Both the position numbers and the translations under genes were made by a program. A stretch of 50,866 nt of DNA from Secundilactobacillus folii (lineage in GTDB: Bacteria; Bacillota; Bacilli; Lactobacillales; Lactobacillaceae), in contig NZ_WNJO01000014.1 of the NCBI RefSeq assembly GCF_009720675.1, positions 1-50,866 of the forward strand, written 5' to 3'. Position 1 is the stretch's first letter. The number at the start of each line of letters is the position of its first letter. A model generated the notes under the pieces. That model saw only the letters and a program-made list of their open reading frames with translations. It had not been told where the DNA came from and ran no database searches. Positions 1-10,966 of the stretch are shown piece after piece.

Positions 1-101
1 TCGGCCTTAGTCGATATGCCCTGCACATTTGTGAAACGAAACTTTGTTCAGTTTTCAAAGGTCTACTATTGTTGGTTACCAATGAATATTTAAACAGGCA
101 A
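1..101 (-). other. Probable rRNA operon leader (16S gene expected beyond the left edge)
   Basis: The minus strand at 60-42 reads CTTTGAAAACTGAACAAAG, a sequence familiar from the leader and spacer regions around Firmicutes 16S/23S genes, where it takes part in processing stems. The 5' region then continues leftwards without an open reading frame. The call rests on recognising this motif plus the two promoters; the rRNA gene itself is not in the window. Confidence 0.45.
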
Positions 102-108
102 CTTATAA

Positions 109-137
109 ATGATATCATCCGAGCAATAAAATGTCAA
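109..137 (-). promoter_or_regulatory. Promoter P2, probable rRNA operon promoter firing leftwards
   Basis: Minus strand TTGACA (137-132), a 17-nt spacer, then TATCAT (114-109). The transcript would start near base 102 and run off the left edge through the leader-like sequence at 60-42. There is no minus-strand coding region between the promoter and the edge, which fits a stable RNA operon. Confidence 0.55.
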
Positions 138-228
138 GCGATATTTTATCTAACTAATTAAGAATAAATCCCAGACTTGCAACGATAAATTAGCTTTATG
201 GACTCAGATCAAATCAGTAAGCTATATT

Positions 229-257
229 AGTATAGCAATTGCTATTAATGAAGTCAA
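229..257 (-). promoter_or_regulatory. Promoter P1, probable rRNA operon promoter firing leftwards
   Basis: On the minus strand TTGACT (257-252), a 17-nt spacer, then TATACT (234-229). It lies about 120 nt upstream of a second good promoter in the same direction, and an rRNA-leader-like sequence follows. Tandem promoters are typical of Firmicutes rRNA operons. The rRNA genes would lie left of base 1, so the assignment is an inference. Confidence 0.5.
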
Positions 258-457
258 ACAATAATTTGAATAATTATTAATTAACTTGTGTATTCAACCA
301 TCTTCAAAGAACAACGCTGAATCCAAAACATCAAAAGTTGATGAACAATCATCTGCCATCTACAACGATTCCTGAATACACTTTTTAACAACGAATATAA
401 TATTACCAAGATAAAGAATTTAGGTCAAGATGTATTTTACATTTTTTGGAATATCTC

Positions 458-489
458 ATAAAAAAGAACAACGCCAAATGCGCTGTTCT
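458..489 (-). terminator. Terminator of ltaS
   Basis: Stem 465-474 with 480-489 (one G-U pair on the minus RNA), 5-nt loop, followed on the minus strand by a run of T. It lies 17 bases past the ltaS stop. The stretch 258-457 is AT-rich and shows no gene. Confidence 0.75.
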
Positions 490-505
490 CGTGATGTTTT
501 TCAAA

Positions 506-2563
506 CTACTTTAACTCAGGTGCATCCGTTTTATACGTGGCAGTCACCTTGCCATGATTCTTGGCTTTCAAACTAGTTGGTTCTTTCTTCTGTGCTTGCT
601 CTAACTGCTTAACGCCGTTTACATAACGATAATTATAATTCTTCTTATCTACAGTCTTAAAATTTTTCAGTTGATAGAAGCGTAACAGGTCACCTTGAAT
701 AACCCGATCAGATAAAGATAGCTCCGCAGTAACATGATTTTGTTCCTTGGCCAAAACCTTCTTTTGTTTGGCTGTCGGCTTGATCACATCACCCGTTTTG
801 GTATTATAAACCGTACTTCCGATCTTAGTGTATGAAGGTGTCACGAAGTCACCATCCCGAAACGCAACGGTTTGATTTCGATTCTTGGCTAGCAAATCAT
901 TACCAAACTGAATCGTATTAGTATTCTTTACGCCTAACAAATCTAGCAACGTTGGCAACACATCAATTTCACCACCATAGGTATGGTTAATGCCACCCTT
1001 CAAACCTGCAGCGTGAATCATCAATGGAACTTTCTGAAACTGAGCTAAGTCATAATTTGTCACCTTACTCTTACCTAACAATTGTGCGATGGCAGAGCGG
1101 TGATTATTCGAGATCCCATAATGATCACCATAGAGAACGATCATACTGTTCTTATAGAGTCCCGACTCTTTCAGGTACGTGAGAAACTCACCAAATGCCT
1201 CGTCGAGATAATGGGCAGTTTGAACGTATGGATCAACCGTCTTGTCACCCGTCTTGGTTGCTGGAAAATCCGTATTTTGTTTATCCAATTCATACGGATA
1301 GTGGTTAGTTAGAGTAATCAGTTTAGCATAGAACGGTTGAGGCAACTGTTGTAGATACTTAGCCGAATCACGGAAAAAGATCTTATCTTTAAGACCGTAA
1401 CCTACCGTATAGTCTGCTTTCTCCTTATAATATTGTGAGCTAAAGAAATAGTCATAACCCCATGATTTATAAGTGTTATCACGATTCCAGAAACTTGGAA
1501 CATCCCCGTGAAAAGCAGCTGATGTATAACCGCGCTGATCAAGGATCGCCGGCGCTGCCTGAAAGGTATTTTGGGTCCCGTACTCCGTCATTGCGGAGCC
1601 TTGAGGCAGACCAAACAATGAATTTTCAAGCATCATTTCAGCATCTGAAGTCTTACCCTGAGCCACCTGATTATAAAAGTTATCAAAACTCATCGTGTTT
1701 TGATTCTTATAAAACTTGTTTAAGTTGGGAGTCACTTCTTTGCCATCCACTTTATAATTGATCAAGAACTGCTGGAAACTTTCTAGGTGAATGATAATGA
1801 CGTTTTTACCCTTTTCAGTACCAAAATAAGTCGGATTAGCACCCACACGATTATGTTTCAAATACTTTTCGACACTTCGTAAGTCACTAGCACTGGCGTG
1901 TGCACGAGTCGCACTTTGCTTTTGGGTCTGATAAATACTGAAAGCACCGTACTCGTTAAGTCCTAAATACTTGACTAAATAATTGTTATCAAATGTCCGG
2001 GTCAACAGTCCTGAACGGTCGGCATTAGCCATCCCGTACTCGGCACCCATCAGGGAAAACGCGAGGACCGTCATTGTCAGTGCATAGCGGCGTTTAAACG
2101 GACGCCCATCAATTCGGATCACGTGAGTCATAAGTAAAATGATCAATAAGACAATGTCTAGATAGACTAAAAAGTCCGTTGGATGAATGATCTGACCAAT
2201 GCTCTTCCCCAGATTGTTTTGAACATTTCCTGAACCTTTGATCACACTAAACGAAAGGAAATCTGAAAATTCCCGGTAGTAAATAATATTGGCAAATAAC
2301 CAAGTGGTTTGTAACAGGTCGATGATAAGCATTAACCAGTAAACTAAACGACCACGGAAATAAAGCGCAATACCAAACAGTAGCAGCGCCGTTGGAATCG
2401 GGTTGACAGCTAGTAAAAACTGCTGCACGCCACCCTTTACCCCTAACGTAAACTCTGTTTGGTAAGCGATATAGGTTTTAATACAAAATAAAACGACCAC
2501 TAAGATAAAAAAGCCGAACACGGTGTGTAACTTAGCAGCCATTCGCTTTACAAAATCCGACAT
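506..2563 (-). CDS. ltaS: Lipoteichoic acid synthase (LtaS-type, sulfatase-fold)
   Basis: Polymerises the glycerolphosphate chain of lipoteichoic acid from phosphatidylglycerol on the outer face of the membrane. Five hydrophobic segments fill roughly the first 185 residues, then an extracellular alkaline-phosphatase/sulfatase domain follows. Family metal and catalytic positions are visible: the HLESFQ motif (Glu near 261), the catalytic Thr in GKTSDAEMM (near 305) and the YGDHYG motif near residue 480. An upstream in-frame ATG at 2593 would add 10 residues, but GGAGG at 2577-2573 sits 9 nt from the ATG at 2563, so I chose 685 residues, slightly longer than the ~650 of staphylococcal LtaS. It stands as a single gene with its own terminator. 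A paralogue with primase (LtaP) activity cannot be excluded from sequence alone. Confidence 0.9.
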   Translation of the reverse strand: MSDFVKRMAAKLHTVFGFFILVVVLFCIKTYIAYQTEFTLGVKGGVQQFLLAVNPIPTALLLFGIALYFRGRLVYWLMLIIDLLQTTWLFANIIYYREFSDFLSFSVIKGSGNVQNNLGKSIGQIIHPTDFLVYLDIVLLIILLMTHVIRIDGRPFKRRYALTMTVLAFSLMGAEYGMANADRSGLLTRTFDNNYLVKYLGLNEYGAFSIYQTQKQSATRAHASASDLRSVEKYLKHNRVGANPTYFGTEKGKNVIIIHLESFQQFLINYKVDGKEVTPNLNKFYKNQNTMSFDNFYNQVAQGKTSDAEMMLENSLFGLPQGSAMTEYGTQNTFQAAPAILDQRGYTSAAFHGDVPSFWNRDNTYKSWGYDYFFSSQYYKEKADYTVGYGLKDKIFFRDSAKYLQQLPQPFYAKLITLTNHYPYELDKQNTDFPATKTGDKTVDPYVQTAHYLDEAFGEFLTYLKESGLYKNSMIVLYGDHYGISNNHRSAIAQLLGKSKVTNYDLAQFQKVPLMIHAAGLKGGINHTYGGEIDVLPTLLDLLGVKNTNTIQFGNDLLAKNRNQTVAFRDGDFVTPSYTKIGSTVYNTKTGDVIKPTAKQKKVLAKEQNHVTAELSLSDRVIQGDLLRFYQLKNFKTVDKKNYNYRYVNGVKQLEQAQKKEPTSLKAKNHGKVTATYKTDAPELK

Positions 2564-2704
2564 AAACTCGTGCCTCCAGGATAAACTTAACAAATGCCAT
2601 TATATCGAATCTCAAGTAAATAGCAATCTCATCAGAATTACTTTGAAAAAACTTCAAACTTGTAAATTTAATAACCGCGCTATGCATTGATAATCATACA
2701 ACGA

Positions 2705-2738
2705 CAATAAAACAAAAACTATGGTTCCCCATAGTTTT
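2705..2738 (-). terminator. Terminator of ykuJ
   Basis: A perfect 10-bp stem (2715-2724 with 2729-2738) with a TTCC loop, followed on the minus strand by a T-rich tract. It begins a few bases after the ykuJ stop. Confidence 0.75.
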
Positions 2739-2742
2739 CAGT

Positions 2743-2979
2743 CTAGTTATCAGTAAGAAGTTCAAATAATTCAATGGCGACTAGGTCGATGTTATCAAAT
2801 TCAAAATGTTCATCTGGCTGATATTCATCTAAGGTATAGGTCTGCGTATCAGGGTTATAAACAACTTGTGCTTTTTCAACACCATCACGTTCGAAACGAC
2901 GCGGCTGCGGCTCGTCACCTGCATCTTCCTGCATCGCCTTAAGGCGGTTAATGATGCCAATTAATTGTGATTCTTCCAT
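2743..2979 (-). CDS. ykuJ: YkuJ-family protein (DUF1797)
   Basis: A 78-residue acidic protein matching the YkuJ family: an N-terminal helix (SQLIGIINRLKAMQE), a Arg-rich stretch, then alternating strands and the conserved ending FDNIDLVAIELFELL. Family members are 75-80 residues and of unknown biochemical function, found widely in Bacilli; no catalytic motif is visible. Start ATG at 2979 has the RBS AGGGGA upstream. It has its own candidate promoter and terminator, so it is probably monocistronic. Confidence 0.85.
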   Translation of the reverse strand: MEESQLIGIINRLKAMQEDAGDEPQPRRFERDGVEKAQVVYNPDTQTYTLDEYQPDEHFEFDNIDLVAIELFELLTDN

Positions 2980-3014
2980 GAGAATCCCCTTTCCGAAATC
3001 AATTTAACAGTCTA

Positions 3015-3023
3015 ATTTTACCA
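3015..3023 (-). promoter_or_regulatory. Candidate extended -10 promoter for ykuJ
   Basis: Minus strand TGG followed by TAAAAT (3023-3015), an extended -10 element about 36 bases upstream of the ykuJ start. No good -35 hexamer is seen 17 bases further up, so confidence is limited. Confidence 0.4.
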
Positions 3024-3229
3024 AATACAGCCACTATTAGCACGGAATTTTCGAGAAAATATCACCTACACACACTCTTACATGCAGCGAGCTGAACGCG
3101 AATACTCATCAGCAGTCCTCAAATGATGCTGTCTAATCAGTTAATCAGGCCTTCCAATCGTCTAATGCCTCATTTGATAAATACCAAGATTAGCTGAATA
3201 ACGGACTCCTAGATACCCATTGATTACTA

Positions 3230-3318
3230 AAAAAGGCAATCGTTTTCATCACAGCCTTCACTCCAGAATCACGGTTATTATCCAAAGGAGCAAAACCATT
3301 TCAAACAATTGCCTTTTT
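3230..3318 (-). terminator. Long-loop hairpin downstream of mutL, probable terminator
   Basis: Arms 3230-3245 and 3303-3318 pair over 16 bases; the single non-Watson-Crick position is G-U on the minus-strand RNA but a C-A mismatch on the plus strand, which favours minus-strand transcription. The minus strand ends in six T. The loop is unusually long (57 nt). The rest of the 380-base gap between ykuJ and mutL (3024-3229) shows no gene. Confidence 0.5.
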
Positions 3319-3361
3319 AATTTGTACTATCAAATGACCTATCGTTTTCAGTTACTGATCG

Positions 3362-5371
3362 TTAAATCTCAGATCTAAGTGACTGGTGTGGTTCTTGAAT
3401 TCGTTTAAACATTTTTTCCATATCTTTATCCGTAAAGTGAATCAGCACTGGACGGCCATGGGGACAATTGAATGGGTTTTCAGCTTTTTTAAGGTGTTCG
3501 ATCAGGGCTCTTGCCTGTTGATCATCCAAATGATGATTAGCTTTGATAGCGCGCTTACAGCTCATCATGATGGCCGTTTTTTCACGGAATTGAGCCACCG
3601 TTAAATGACCATCTCGCAATACCCAATCAATCATTTCTTTAATTGTATCTGATTCTTGACCAGTTTTAAACCAAGTCGGGTGCTGGCGGATAATGAAACT
3701 ATTTGGGCCAAACTGTTCCAAATGCAAACCAACAGCTGCAAGTGTCTCCAACTGATCACTGATTTTAAGCATATCACTAGTACTATAGTCTAGAACGATA
3801 GGCACTAACAATCGCTGCTGGTCGGCACTGACTTCACCAATTACCTGCCGATAATACTCATAGTTAACGCGCTCTTGGGCAGCGTGCTGATCAAGAATGT
3901 AAAGTCCCTCATCCGCCTGGGCTAAAAGGTAGGTTCCGTGGAATTGACCGATATAAACCAAATTTGGAAACCGGCCTTTTTGCTGAAACAATTCTTGTTC
4001 CGTCATCTTGGAAGACCGCTTTGCATTCGTTTGATCTAACGTTTGAACTACCTTATCGAACGGTGGCTTGGGTACCTGATACTTGTTCTCAAATGCTGCT
4101 ACCGTTGGAGAATCCAACTGCTCTTTAGAACGAATTACAATTGGCCGATGACCCGTTTCAGAGGGCTGTTGGGCAAATAACGCCTGCGAATCCGCCGTGC
4201 CCACCGAAGCCGAGTTCGGTTTCGGTGCGGAAGATTGGGAACGGACTACCAACTGTCTATCAGTTGAATCGGTTTCAGTCTGACTGCTTTGGGGTTGGTG
4301 AGTCTGAGAGACTGATTCTAGCTCGACTGACACTTTAGCAGGGTCGACTCTGCCATGGTGAAGATTCGTTAAACCGTCAGGAATAAGGTTTTGTTCACTT
4401 AATTTTGATCGGATAGTGACCGTTAAAAGCTTACTCAGTTGGTCTTCCTTACTGATTCTGACTTCTTGTTTTGTCGGGTGCACATTCACATCTACTAGCA
4501 GCGGATCCATTTCCAGGTTCACCACTGCAACTGGATAACGGCCAACCATCAGTTTTGAACCGTAACCAGCAATGATCGCTTTACTTAATTGAAAATTACG
4601 AATGTAGCGCCCATTGATCAAAATTGTCATGTAACTGCGACTAGCACGAGTCAGTTCCGGCAGCGAGACGTAACCGCTAACTTTAAAATCGGCGTCAGAA
4701 CCTGAGATTGGCAGCATCTTAGCCGCCTTATTCATGCCATAAATACTGCCGACGACCTGCTGAAGGTCACCCCGTCCGGCTGTGCGCATTAATTCACGAT
4801 TATTGTGAGTTAGCGAAATTTGAATATCTGGATGCCCGAAAGCCAATCGGTTGACGATATCAACAATTTTTGAGAGCTCAGTATTCAGCGACTTCATGTA
4901 TTTTAACCGAGCTGGGACATTATAGAACAGATCACGGACTTTGATATCCGTGCCACGGCGCGCCTCAGCCGGTTTTTGAGAGATAACTTTACCGCCTGCT
5001 AGGTGGATGACTGCACCCTCCCCGCCAGTTGAAGTTGTCATCTCCACGTCTGCAATTGATGCAATACTGGGTAACGCCTCACCACGAAAGCCTAACGAGT
5101 GAACACGGAAAAGGTCTTTACGGTCATCAATTTTACTGGTGGCATGCCGACGAAATGCAAGGGCCAGCTGATCAGCTTCAATGCCACTGCCGTCATCAAT
5201 GATCTCAATTGATTTTAAGCCCGCTTCTTCAACTAAAATATCAATTTCATGGCTGTCAGCGTCAATGGCATTTTCAACGAGTTCTTTAACAACTGATGCC
5301 GGTCTTTCAATCACTTCACCAGCTGCAATTTGATCAGCCAAAACTGCTGAAAGTTCGTGGATCACTGCCAT
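3362..5371 (-). CDS. mutL: DNA mismatch repair protein MutL
   Basis: Links mismatch recognition by MutS to strand removal. The N-terminal GHKL ATPase is clear ([11 protein letters not shown] near residue 14, ELVENAIDA near 30, GFRGEAL near 95). A low-complexity Ser/Gln/Thr-rich linker covers about residues 350-460. The C-terminal domain carries the endonuclease metal motif DQHAAQE near 494, plus SCKRAIKA and CPHGRP, so this is an endonuclease-proficient MutL as in Gram-positives without MutH. The 669 residues are normal for the family. ATG at 5371 follows a GGGGTGAG RBS and lies 12 bases after the mutS stop, so the two are cotranscribed. Confidence 0.96.
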   Translation of the reverse strand: MAVIHELSAVLADQIAAGEVIERPASVVKELVENAIDADSHEIDILVEEAGLKSIEIIDDGSGIEADQLALAFRRHATSKIDDRKDLFRVHSLGFRGEALPSIASIADVEMTTSTGGEGAVIHLAGGKVISQKPAEARRGTDIKVRDLFYNVPARLKYMKSLNTELSKIVDIVNRLAFGHPDIQISLTHNNRELMRTAGRGDLQQVVGSIYGMNKAAKMLPISGSDADFKVSGYVSLPELTRASRSYMTILINGRYIRNFQLSKAIIAGYGSKLMVGRYPVAVVNLEMDPLLVDVNVHPTKQEVRISKEDQLSKLLTVTIRSKLSEQNLIPDGLTNLHHGRVDPAKVSVELESVSQTHQPQSSQTETDSTDRQLVVRSQSSAPKPNSASVGTADSQALFAQQPSETGHRPIVIRSKEQLDSPTVAAFENKYQVPKPPFDKVVQTLDQTNAKRSSKMTEQELFQQKGRFPNLVYIGQFHGTYLLAQADEGLYILDQHAAQERVNYEYYRQVIGEVSADQQRLLVPIVLDYSTSDMLKISDQLETLAAVGLHLEQFGPNSFIIRQHPTWFKTGQESDTIKEMIDWVLRDGHLTVAQFREKTAIMMSCKRAIKANHHLDDQQARALIEHLKKAENPFNCPHGRPVLIHFTDKDMEKMFKRIQEPHQSLRSEI

Positions 5372-5383
5372 CTTCTCACCCCA

Positions 5384-8050
5384 TTATCTTTTTTTCTTTG
5401 TCTGATTTAGCTGCTGTTGCCATTTATACACTTGGTTCATAACATCCATTGGAGTCATACCCATTAAATTCAAGGCCTTCACTTGACTTGCTAGCTGATC
5501 CGCCTGAGATGGCTCTTTTTCTGGTTCTCCAAATAATGATAGTTGCGTATCATCGGCCTGTTCTGGTGGTGTCAAGTCAACTGGTTCAGACTGAACGAGT
5601 TCCGTTTCATCCGGTTCTGGCAGATCACGGGATTGGTTAGTCGCCACCACTTGACCGGTGTTTTTTTGGTCTTGCGTGGTTTCCAACTGACTTAAGATCG
5701 TATCCGCCCGTTTTAAAAGCGAATCAGGCAAACCTGCCAATTTGGCAACGTGAATCCCATATGATTTATCAGCGGGTCCAGACTGCATTTGGTGCAAAAA
5801 GACTAACTCTCCGTTTTGCTCGACTGCACCCACGTGAACATTTTTCAATCCCGCTAAGCTATCTTCAAGGACGGTCAATTCATGATAGTGGGTCGAAAAA
5901 AGCGTCTTAGCGTGGACCTTATCGTGGACAAATTCAATAATTGCCTGTGCTAAAGCCATGCCGTCGTATGTGGCAGTCCCACGGCCAATTTCATCAAATA
6001 AAATCAGTGAATTAGCTGTCGCATGCTCCAACGCTTCGTTGGCTTCCTTCATTTCCACCATGAAGGTACTTTCACCCGATATCAAATCATCAGCCGCACC
6101 AATTCGAGTAAATATTTGATCAAAGATTGGCATGGTTGCCGATTTGGCAGGAACGAAACAGCCCATTTGCGCTAAAATCACGGTTAAGGCCAGTTGACGC
6201 ATATAAGTACTTTTACCAGACATGTTAGGCCCAGTGATCAAAAGAATCGACGTGTCCTCTGGCATTTTAACGTCGTTGGGCACATAGGTTTGACGGCCAA
6301 GAACTTTTTCAACAACTGGATGCCGACCTTCAACGATGTCTAAGGTATGCCCCTTTTTCGTCAGTGTTGGCGCCACGAAACGATACTTCTCACTGACATC
6401 CGCAAAGCTTTGCAAAACGTCCAGTTCTGAAACCGCATGGGCCAATTTTTGAATTCGCTGGATGTTTTTTTTCACTAATTCACGAACTTTAACAAACAAC
6501 TTGTACTCCAAGTCAGTTGACTGTTCTTCGGCTTCAAGAATGAGTCGCTCTTTTTCCTTCAATTCAGGAGTTGTAAAGCGCTCTGAATTTGCTAACGTTT
6601 GCTTCCGTTCGTAACGTCCCTCAGGCAATTTTCCTAAATTGGTCTTGGTGACGTCAATGTAGTAGCCAAAGACACGATTGAAACCAATTTTCAAATTGTT
6701 AATCCCCGTAATTTGACGTTCCGAGGCTTCCAGTTCTGCCAGCCATTGCTTACCGTTGTGCATTGCTAGACGATACTCATCCAACTTCTGATCATAACCG
6801 TCTTTGATCACGCCACCATCCGTCACGGAAACAGATGGTTCGTCCACAATCGCTCGTTCGATCACATCGGTCACGTCATCGATTGGATCTAACCGTTTCA
6901 AAATATCATCGAACGTATCATTGGGCAATTCATTAATAATATGCTGTAATTTGGGAATTTGCTGCAGAGATGTTTTCAACTGGATCAAGTCACGACCATT
7001 GACGCTGCCAAACGCCACGCGGCCCGCCAAGCGCTCCAAATCATACACCTGCGTGAGCTCTTCCTGCAAGCTATTGCGCTCAAAATACTGATCAACTAGC
7101 ACAGCCACCTTATTTTGCCGATTTAAAATATCGGTACGATTGACTAACGGCCGATCAAGCCACTGTTTAAGTAGGCGGCCACCCATGGCCGTTTTAGTCT
7201 CATCAAGCAACCAAAGCAACGTACCGCTCTTTTTTCCGGTTCGCATATTTTGAGCCAGTTCAAGGTTTCGTTGTGAATAGTGATCCATCTTGAGAAAAAA
7301 TGCCGGCTCATAGACGATAGCCCGTTGTAAATGAGCAAGACTGCGTTTTTGGGTCGTCACAATATAGGTCAGAAGATGATTTAATACCGCCGTTTGTTCA
7401 GGCAACTCAACATCTTGAGTCAAATAACTAAGCTCTGACTTAGTGACAACTTCATCCTGATGGGAAATTAAAATACCAATTTTTTGCAGTCTCTCGATCA
7501 CGTCAGTTGTAATCGATTTATCAACGACCGTTTCCTTGGTTTGCAGGCTCATAACTTCGTTTAAAACCGAATCAAAATTACTTAACGTTGCAACCTTTAA
7601 CTCTCCGGTGGAAAGGTCTGCGTAGGCAAACCCAAACTGCTGATCAACTCGAGTCAGAGCGGTCAAATAATTATTCTGCTTAGCGTTGCCCGCTCCTGCA
7701 TCGGTTTGTGTCCCCGGTGTCACTAACTGAATCACTTCACGTTTGACCATGCCCTTAGCGAGCTTGGGGTCTTCCATTTGCTCACAGATGGCAACCTTAT
7801 AACCCTTATCAACTAAAATGTCGATATAGTTTTGCACGGCGTGGTGGGGAACACCACACATGGGAATGGGATTTTTGGAACTATGATTTCGAGTTGTCAG
7901 CGTCAGTTCCAATAACTGGGCACCTTTAATCGCATCGTCGTTGAACATTTCGTAAAAATCACCTAGACGGTAAAATAAAAAAGCGTCTGGGTATTGATCC
8001 TTGATCTTTTGATACTGAACCATCATCGGCGTTTGACTTACTTTCGCCAA
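5384..8050 (-). CDS. mutS: DNA mismatch repair protein MutS
   Basis: Recognises mismatches and small loops. The N-terminal mismatch-binding motif GDFYEMF (near residue 30) carries the intercalating Phe and the Glu. Walker [10 protein letters not shown] is near 607, Walker [12 protein letters not shown] near 680 and STHYHEL near 720. A hydrophilic Pro/Glu/Asp-rich C-terminal segment includes QLSLF, a typical sliding-clamp-binding motif. The start is uncertain: a TTG at 8080 gives 898 residues with no RBS, while a TTG at 8050 gives 888 residues beginning near the family's usual TPMM start, with AGGTGG 5 nt upstream. I prefer the latter. It sits 35 bases after ymdB and just before mutL. Confidence 0.95.
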   Translation of the reverse strand: MAKVSQTPMMVQYQKIKDQYPDAFLFYRLGDFYEMFNDDAIKGAQLLELTLTTRNHSSKNPIPMCGVPHHAVQNYIDILVDKGYKVAICEQMEDPKLAKGMVKREVIQLVTPGTQTDAGAGNAKQNNYLTALTRVDQQFGFAYADLSTGELKVATLSNFDSVLNEVMSLQTKETVVDKSITTDVIERLQKIGILISHQDEVVTKSELSYLTQDVELPEQTAVLNHLLTYIVTTQKRSLAHLQRAIVYEPAFFLKMDHYSQRNLELAQNMRTGKKSGTLLWLLDETKTAMGGRLLKQWLDRPLVNRTDILNRQNKVAVLVDQYFERNSLQEELTQVYDLERLAGRVAFGSVNGRDLIQLKTSLQQIPKLQHIINELPNDTFDDILKRLDPIDDVTDVIERAIVDEPSVSVTDGGVIKDGYDQKLDEYRLAMHNGKQWLAELEASERQITGINNLKIGFNRVFGYYIDVTKTNLGKLPEGRYERKQTLANSERFTTPELKEKERLILEAEEQSTDLEYKLFVKVRELVKKNIQRIQKLAHAVSELDVLQSFADVSEKYRFVAPTLTKKGHTLDIVEGRHPVVEKVLGRQTYVPNDVKMPEDTSILLITGPNMSGKSTYMRQLALTVILAQMGCFVPAKSATMPIFDQIFTRIGAADDLISGESTFMVEMKEANEALEHATANSLILFDEIGRGTATYDGMALAQAIIEFVHDKVHAKTLFSTHYHELTVLEDSLAGLKNVHVGAVEQNGELVFLHQMQSGPADKSYGIHVAKLAGLPDSLLKRADTILSQLETTQDQKNTGQVVATNQSRDLPEPDETELVQSEPVDLTPPEQADDTQLSLFGEPEKEPSQADQLASQVKALNLMGMTPMDVMNQVYKWQQQLNQTKKKR

Positions 8051-8085
8051 TCCTTCCACCTCTACTTCATTTCTTGTCAACTTAA

Positions 8086-8889
8086 TTAAATATCATAAGG
8101 ATGCGCGCCGTCAATTAAAACCGGCTGAATCTTGGTTGCGTGGCCTGTTTGGTCATTAATATCAATCACACAGCCCGACATAATACCTGGCTCGCTCGTT
8201 TCAACTTCGTATCTTGAAGGCCGCTGATTGAGAAATCGGGAAAGCACCCCCGCCGGCTGCATACCCAAGACTCCCGCGGAAGGTCCAGTCATCCCGGCAT
8301 CACTCATAAAAGCAGTTTGCCGATCGATGATTTGACCATCGCTGGTTTGAACGTGAGTATGGGTCCCAATAACAGCCGACACACGACCCTTTAAATACAG
8401 GGCAATAGCCCGTTTCTCACTAGTGGCTTCAGCGTGAAAATCGACAAATATCACCGGAGTTTCCTTGCGAATCTCAGTCACCAGCTGGTCAGCAACAGCA
8501 AACGGATCATCTAATGGCGGTAAAAAGACCCGCCCCTGCAAATTAATAACTGCTAAGGTAGCCTGATTGACGCGTAATTTTGTCCACCCTTGTCCAGGCA
8601 CATCTTTTCCCGGGAAGTTGGCTGGCCGAACCAGCCTAGTCGCAGAATCAATAAAATCAAACAGCTCGCGATTATCCCACGTGTGGTTACCCATCGTGAC
8701 GACATCTGCGCCGCTTTCAAGTAGCTGCTTATAAATCTTTTGACTAATACCCCGACCAACCGGTGTCGAATTTTCACCATTGACAATGGTCGCTTGAGGT
8801 TTTAGGTCCCGTTTTAATTTGGGAAGGTACGTCTGAATCATTTGAACGCCGCGGTTACCAACAACGTCACCGATAAATAAAATACGCAT
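8086..8889 (-). CDS. ymdB: YmdB-type metallophosphoesterase (2',3'-cyclic phosphodiesterase)
   Basis: A 267-residue calcineurin-like phosphoesterase of the TIGR00282/YmdB family. Metal-ligand motifs are visible in order: GDVVG near residue 7, NGEN near 38, GNHTWD near 67, VDFHAE near 150 and [10 protein letters not shown] near 175. Bacillus YmdB hydrolyses cyclic nucleotides in vitro and affects RNA-linked regulation; the substrate in lactobacilli is unknown. Start ATG has AGAGGAA upstream. It lies between rny (separated by a terminator) and mutS, the arrangement seen in many Bacilli. Confidence 0.92.
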   Translation of the reverse strand: MRILFIGDVVGNRGVQMIQTYLPKLKRDLKPQATIVNGENSTPVGRGISQKIYKQLLESGADVVTMGNHTWDNRELFDFIDSATRLVRPANFPGKDVPGQGWTKLRVNQATLAVINLQGRVFLPPLDDPFAVADQLVTEIRKETPVIFVDFHAEATSEKRAIALYLKGRVSAVIGTHTHVQTSDGQIIDRQTAFMSDAGMTGPSAGVLGMQPAGVLSRFLNQRPSRYEVETSEPGIMSGCVIDINDQTGHATKIQPVLIDGAHPYDI

Positions 8890-8950
8890 GCTGTTCCTCT
8901 AATCTTTTTTAGTTTGCTACAACATGCTTTAGTTTAACACATTCATAGCG

Positions 8951-8995
8951 TAAAAAAGTACTCCTAAGAACTGTTGCGTTCCAAGGAATACTTTT
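8951..8995 (-). terminator. Terminator between rny and ymdB
   Basis: Imperfect hairpin (8956-8972 with 8979-8995, with G-U pairing on the minus RNA) followed by TTTTTTA on the minus strand, directly after the rny stop. It may be partial, letting some rny transcripts read into ymdB-mutS-mutL. Confidence 0.65.
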
Positions 8996-9009
8996 GTAAA
9001 ACATAAGTG

Positions 9010-10569
9010 TTACTTTGCGTACGCTACTGACCGAACTTCACGAATAACCGAAACCTTGATGTGACCTGGATAATCCATATCACTCTCAATTTTTTCTTTA
9101 ATATCGTGAGCTAGTGTCACAGCGTCCAAATCTGAAATTTTATTTGGTTTAACGATTACGCGAACTTCGCGTCCTGCTTGAATGGCAAATGACTTTTTAA
9201 CGCCATCAAATTCGTTGGCAATGTTTTCTAACTTTTCCAATCGGTGAATGAAGCTTTCCAGTGAATCACTCCGTGCACCAGGTCGAGAAGCCGAAATCGT
9301 ATTAGCAGCAGCCACTAATTCAGAGATAACATAATGGGCTGTGCCAGTCGACTCGTGAGCACTGATTGCGTCAATCACAACCGGGCTTTCTTTATACTTC
9401 TTAGCTAGATCGATACCGATTTGAACATGAGACTCTTCAACGTCATTTTCAACCGCTTTACCAATATCGTGTAATAATCCTGCGCGTTTTGCTAGCGTAA
9501 CATCCTCACCTAATTCAGCAGCGAAGACCCCTGATAATTTAGCAACTTCAATTGCATGCGTTAACACATTTTGCCCATATGAAATTCGGTAGTTCATCTG
9601 ACCGACCAGTTTGATCAATGCAGGATGCATTGAATGGATCCCAAGGTCAAACACCGTTTGTTCACCAAGGTCTTGAATCTGCTCATCCAATTCCTTACGC
9701 GCCTTTTCAACCATCTCTTCGATTCGAGCTGGATGGATTCGGCCATCTTGAATGAGCTTCTCTAAGGCAATCTTGGCAACTTCACGACGAATCGGGTCAA
9801 AACCGCTTAAGACGACGGCTTCAGGAGTATCATCAATGATCAGATCAATTCCTGTTAGGGTCTCTAAAGTCCTAATATTACGACCTTCACGGCCAATGAT
9901 CCGCCCCTTCATGTCGTCGTTAGGCAGTGTGACAACCGAAACGGTCGTATCAGAGACCATGTCAGCCCCACTTCTTTGAATGGCTTGAACGATTAATTCC
10001 TTCGCCTTTGTGTCTGCTTCTTCAGCAGCTTTCTGGTTGCTTTCTTTAATCATTTTAGCGCGTTCAGAACTTAACGCTTGCTTTGCTTCGTTTATAATCA
10101 GAGACTGCGCTTCTTCTTGTGACAAGGCAGCTGCTTCTTCCACGGCTGCTTGTCGTTTCTCAACAAGTGAGTCCGCTTGCTGTTGCAATTTGGTCAGTTT
10201 TTGCTGTTCAGAGTTAAGTTTATTTTCCTTTCGCTCCAAAACATCTTCACGCTTCTGAAAAGCGTTATCTTTGCGATCCAGTGCTTCTTCTCGCTGTAAA
10301 ACCCGATCCTCTTGTTTTTGAACTTCTCCGCGTTGCCGCTTTAAGTCACGTTCAACTTCGGATCGATAGCGATGACTTTCATCCTTGGCCTCAAGCAGGG
10401 CCTCTTTGGTGTCAGTCTCAGCTTGCTTTTTCGCATCAGCTAAAATGCCCTGTGCTGTTTCGTGTGCCGCGTCCAATTGATTTTCAATAATTCTTTTATG
10501 AACGAAGTAACCGATAGCAACACCTACAACGATAGCGATGATAGCGAGGATTATTTCAGGAATACTCAT
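9010..10569 (-). CDS. rny: Ribonuclease Y
   Basis: Membrane-anchored endoribonuclease that starts mRNA decay in Firmicutes. The 519 residues match the family. An N-terminal transmembrane helix (about 5-24) leads into a long charged coiled coil (about 30-200), a KH domain with [11 protein letters not shown] (near 225) and an HD domain with HDIGKA (near 366). ATG at 10569 is preceded by GGAGGTGG. It has its own strong promoter 77 bases upstream and a terminator, so it is mainly monocistronic. Confidence 0.96.
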   Translation of the reverse strand: MSIPEIILAIIAIVVGVAIGYFVHKRIIENQLDAAHETAQGILADAKKQAETDTKEALLEAKDESHRYRSEVERDLKRQRGEVQKQEDRVLQREEALDRKDNAFQKREDVLERKENKLNSEQQKLTKLQQQADSLVEKRQAAVEEAAALSQEEAQSLIINEAKQALSSERAKMIKESNQKAAEEADTKAKELIVQAIQRSGADMVSDTTVSVVTLPNDDMKGRIIGREGRNIRTLETLTGIDLIIDDTPEAVVLSGFDPIRREVAKIALEKLIQDGRIHPARIEEMVEKARKELDEQIQDLGEQTVFDLGIHSMHPALIKLVGQMNYRISYGQNVLTHAIEVAKLSGVFAAELGEDVTLAKRAGLLHDIGKAVENDVEESHVQIGIDLAKKYKESPVVIDAISAHESTGTAHYVISELVAAANTISASRPGARSDSLESFIHRLEKLENIANEFDGVKKSFAIQAGREVRVIVKPNKISDLDAVTLAHDIKEKIESDMDYPGHIKVSVIREVRSVAYAK

Positions 10570-10652
10570 GATTCCACCTCCGCATCATCAAAATTATTTG
10601 ATTGCTAAATCAGTAAATTTTTAGATGTTAATTGATTATTGACACAACTAAC

Positions 10653-10681
10653 ATTCTAATGTTTAGAGGCGAGACTGTCAA
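10653..10681 (-). promoter_or_regulatory. Promoter of rny
   Basis: Minus strand TTGACA (10681-10676), exactly 17 nt, TAGAAT (10658-10653): a near-consensus sigma-A promoter giving a leader of about 77 nt. The rest of this 397-base gap (10682-10924) is AT-rich; I see no convincing gene or structure in it. Confidence 0.75.
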
Positions 10682-10928
10682 TAAAAGAGTGGAGCTGAAA
10701 CTTAGGCAGAAGGAATGTCTTGACAAAATTCGCTGAGCTAGCTTGCCAATCATTCAACCAACTAAGCGAGAATAGAAAAAATAATTTGCCTCCATGACTT
10801 GTTTTCAACAAAACTGACTCCTCAAAAAACAAATCAATCAGGGATTGCAAAATGCAACATCATTTTAGCAATTTCAATATTTTGAAAATTAGCTTATAAA
10901 ATAAAAACTTTTCTTGAATAGCCTCGCA

Positions 10929-10956
10929 CAAAAAAAGCCCGATCATCTCGGACTTT
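10929..10956 (-). terminator. Terminator of recA
   Basis: Nine-base-pair hairpin with a 5-nt loop followed on the minus strand by seven T, just beyond the recA stop. Confidence 0.85.
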
Positions 10957-10966
10957 AATAAGGGAA

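Noticed and set aside
288-381. 9-bp inverted repeat GTGTATTCA / TGAATACAC in the left intergenic region
   Set aside because: Short arms separated by 76 bases in AT-rich DNA; no supporting context.
10656-10850. 64-residue open frame on the minus strand upstream of rny
   Set aside because: No RBS before its start, no recognisable family, and its 3' end overlaps the rny promoter.
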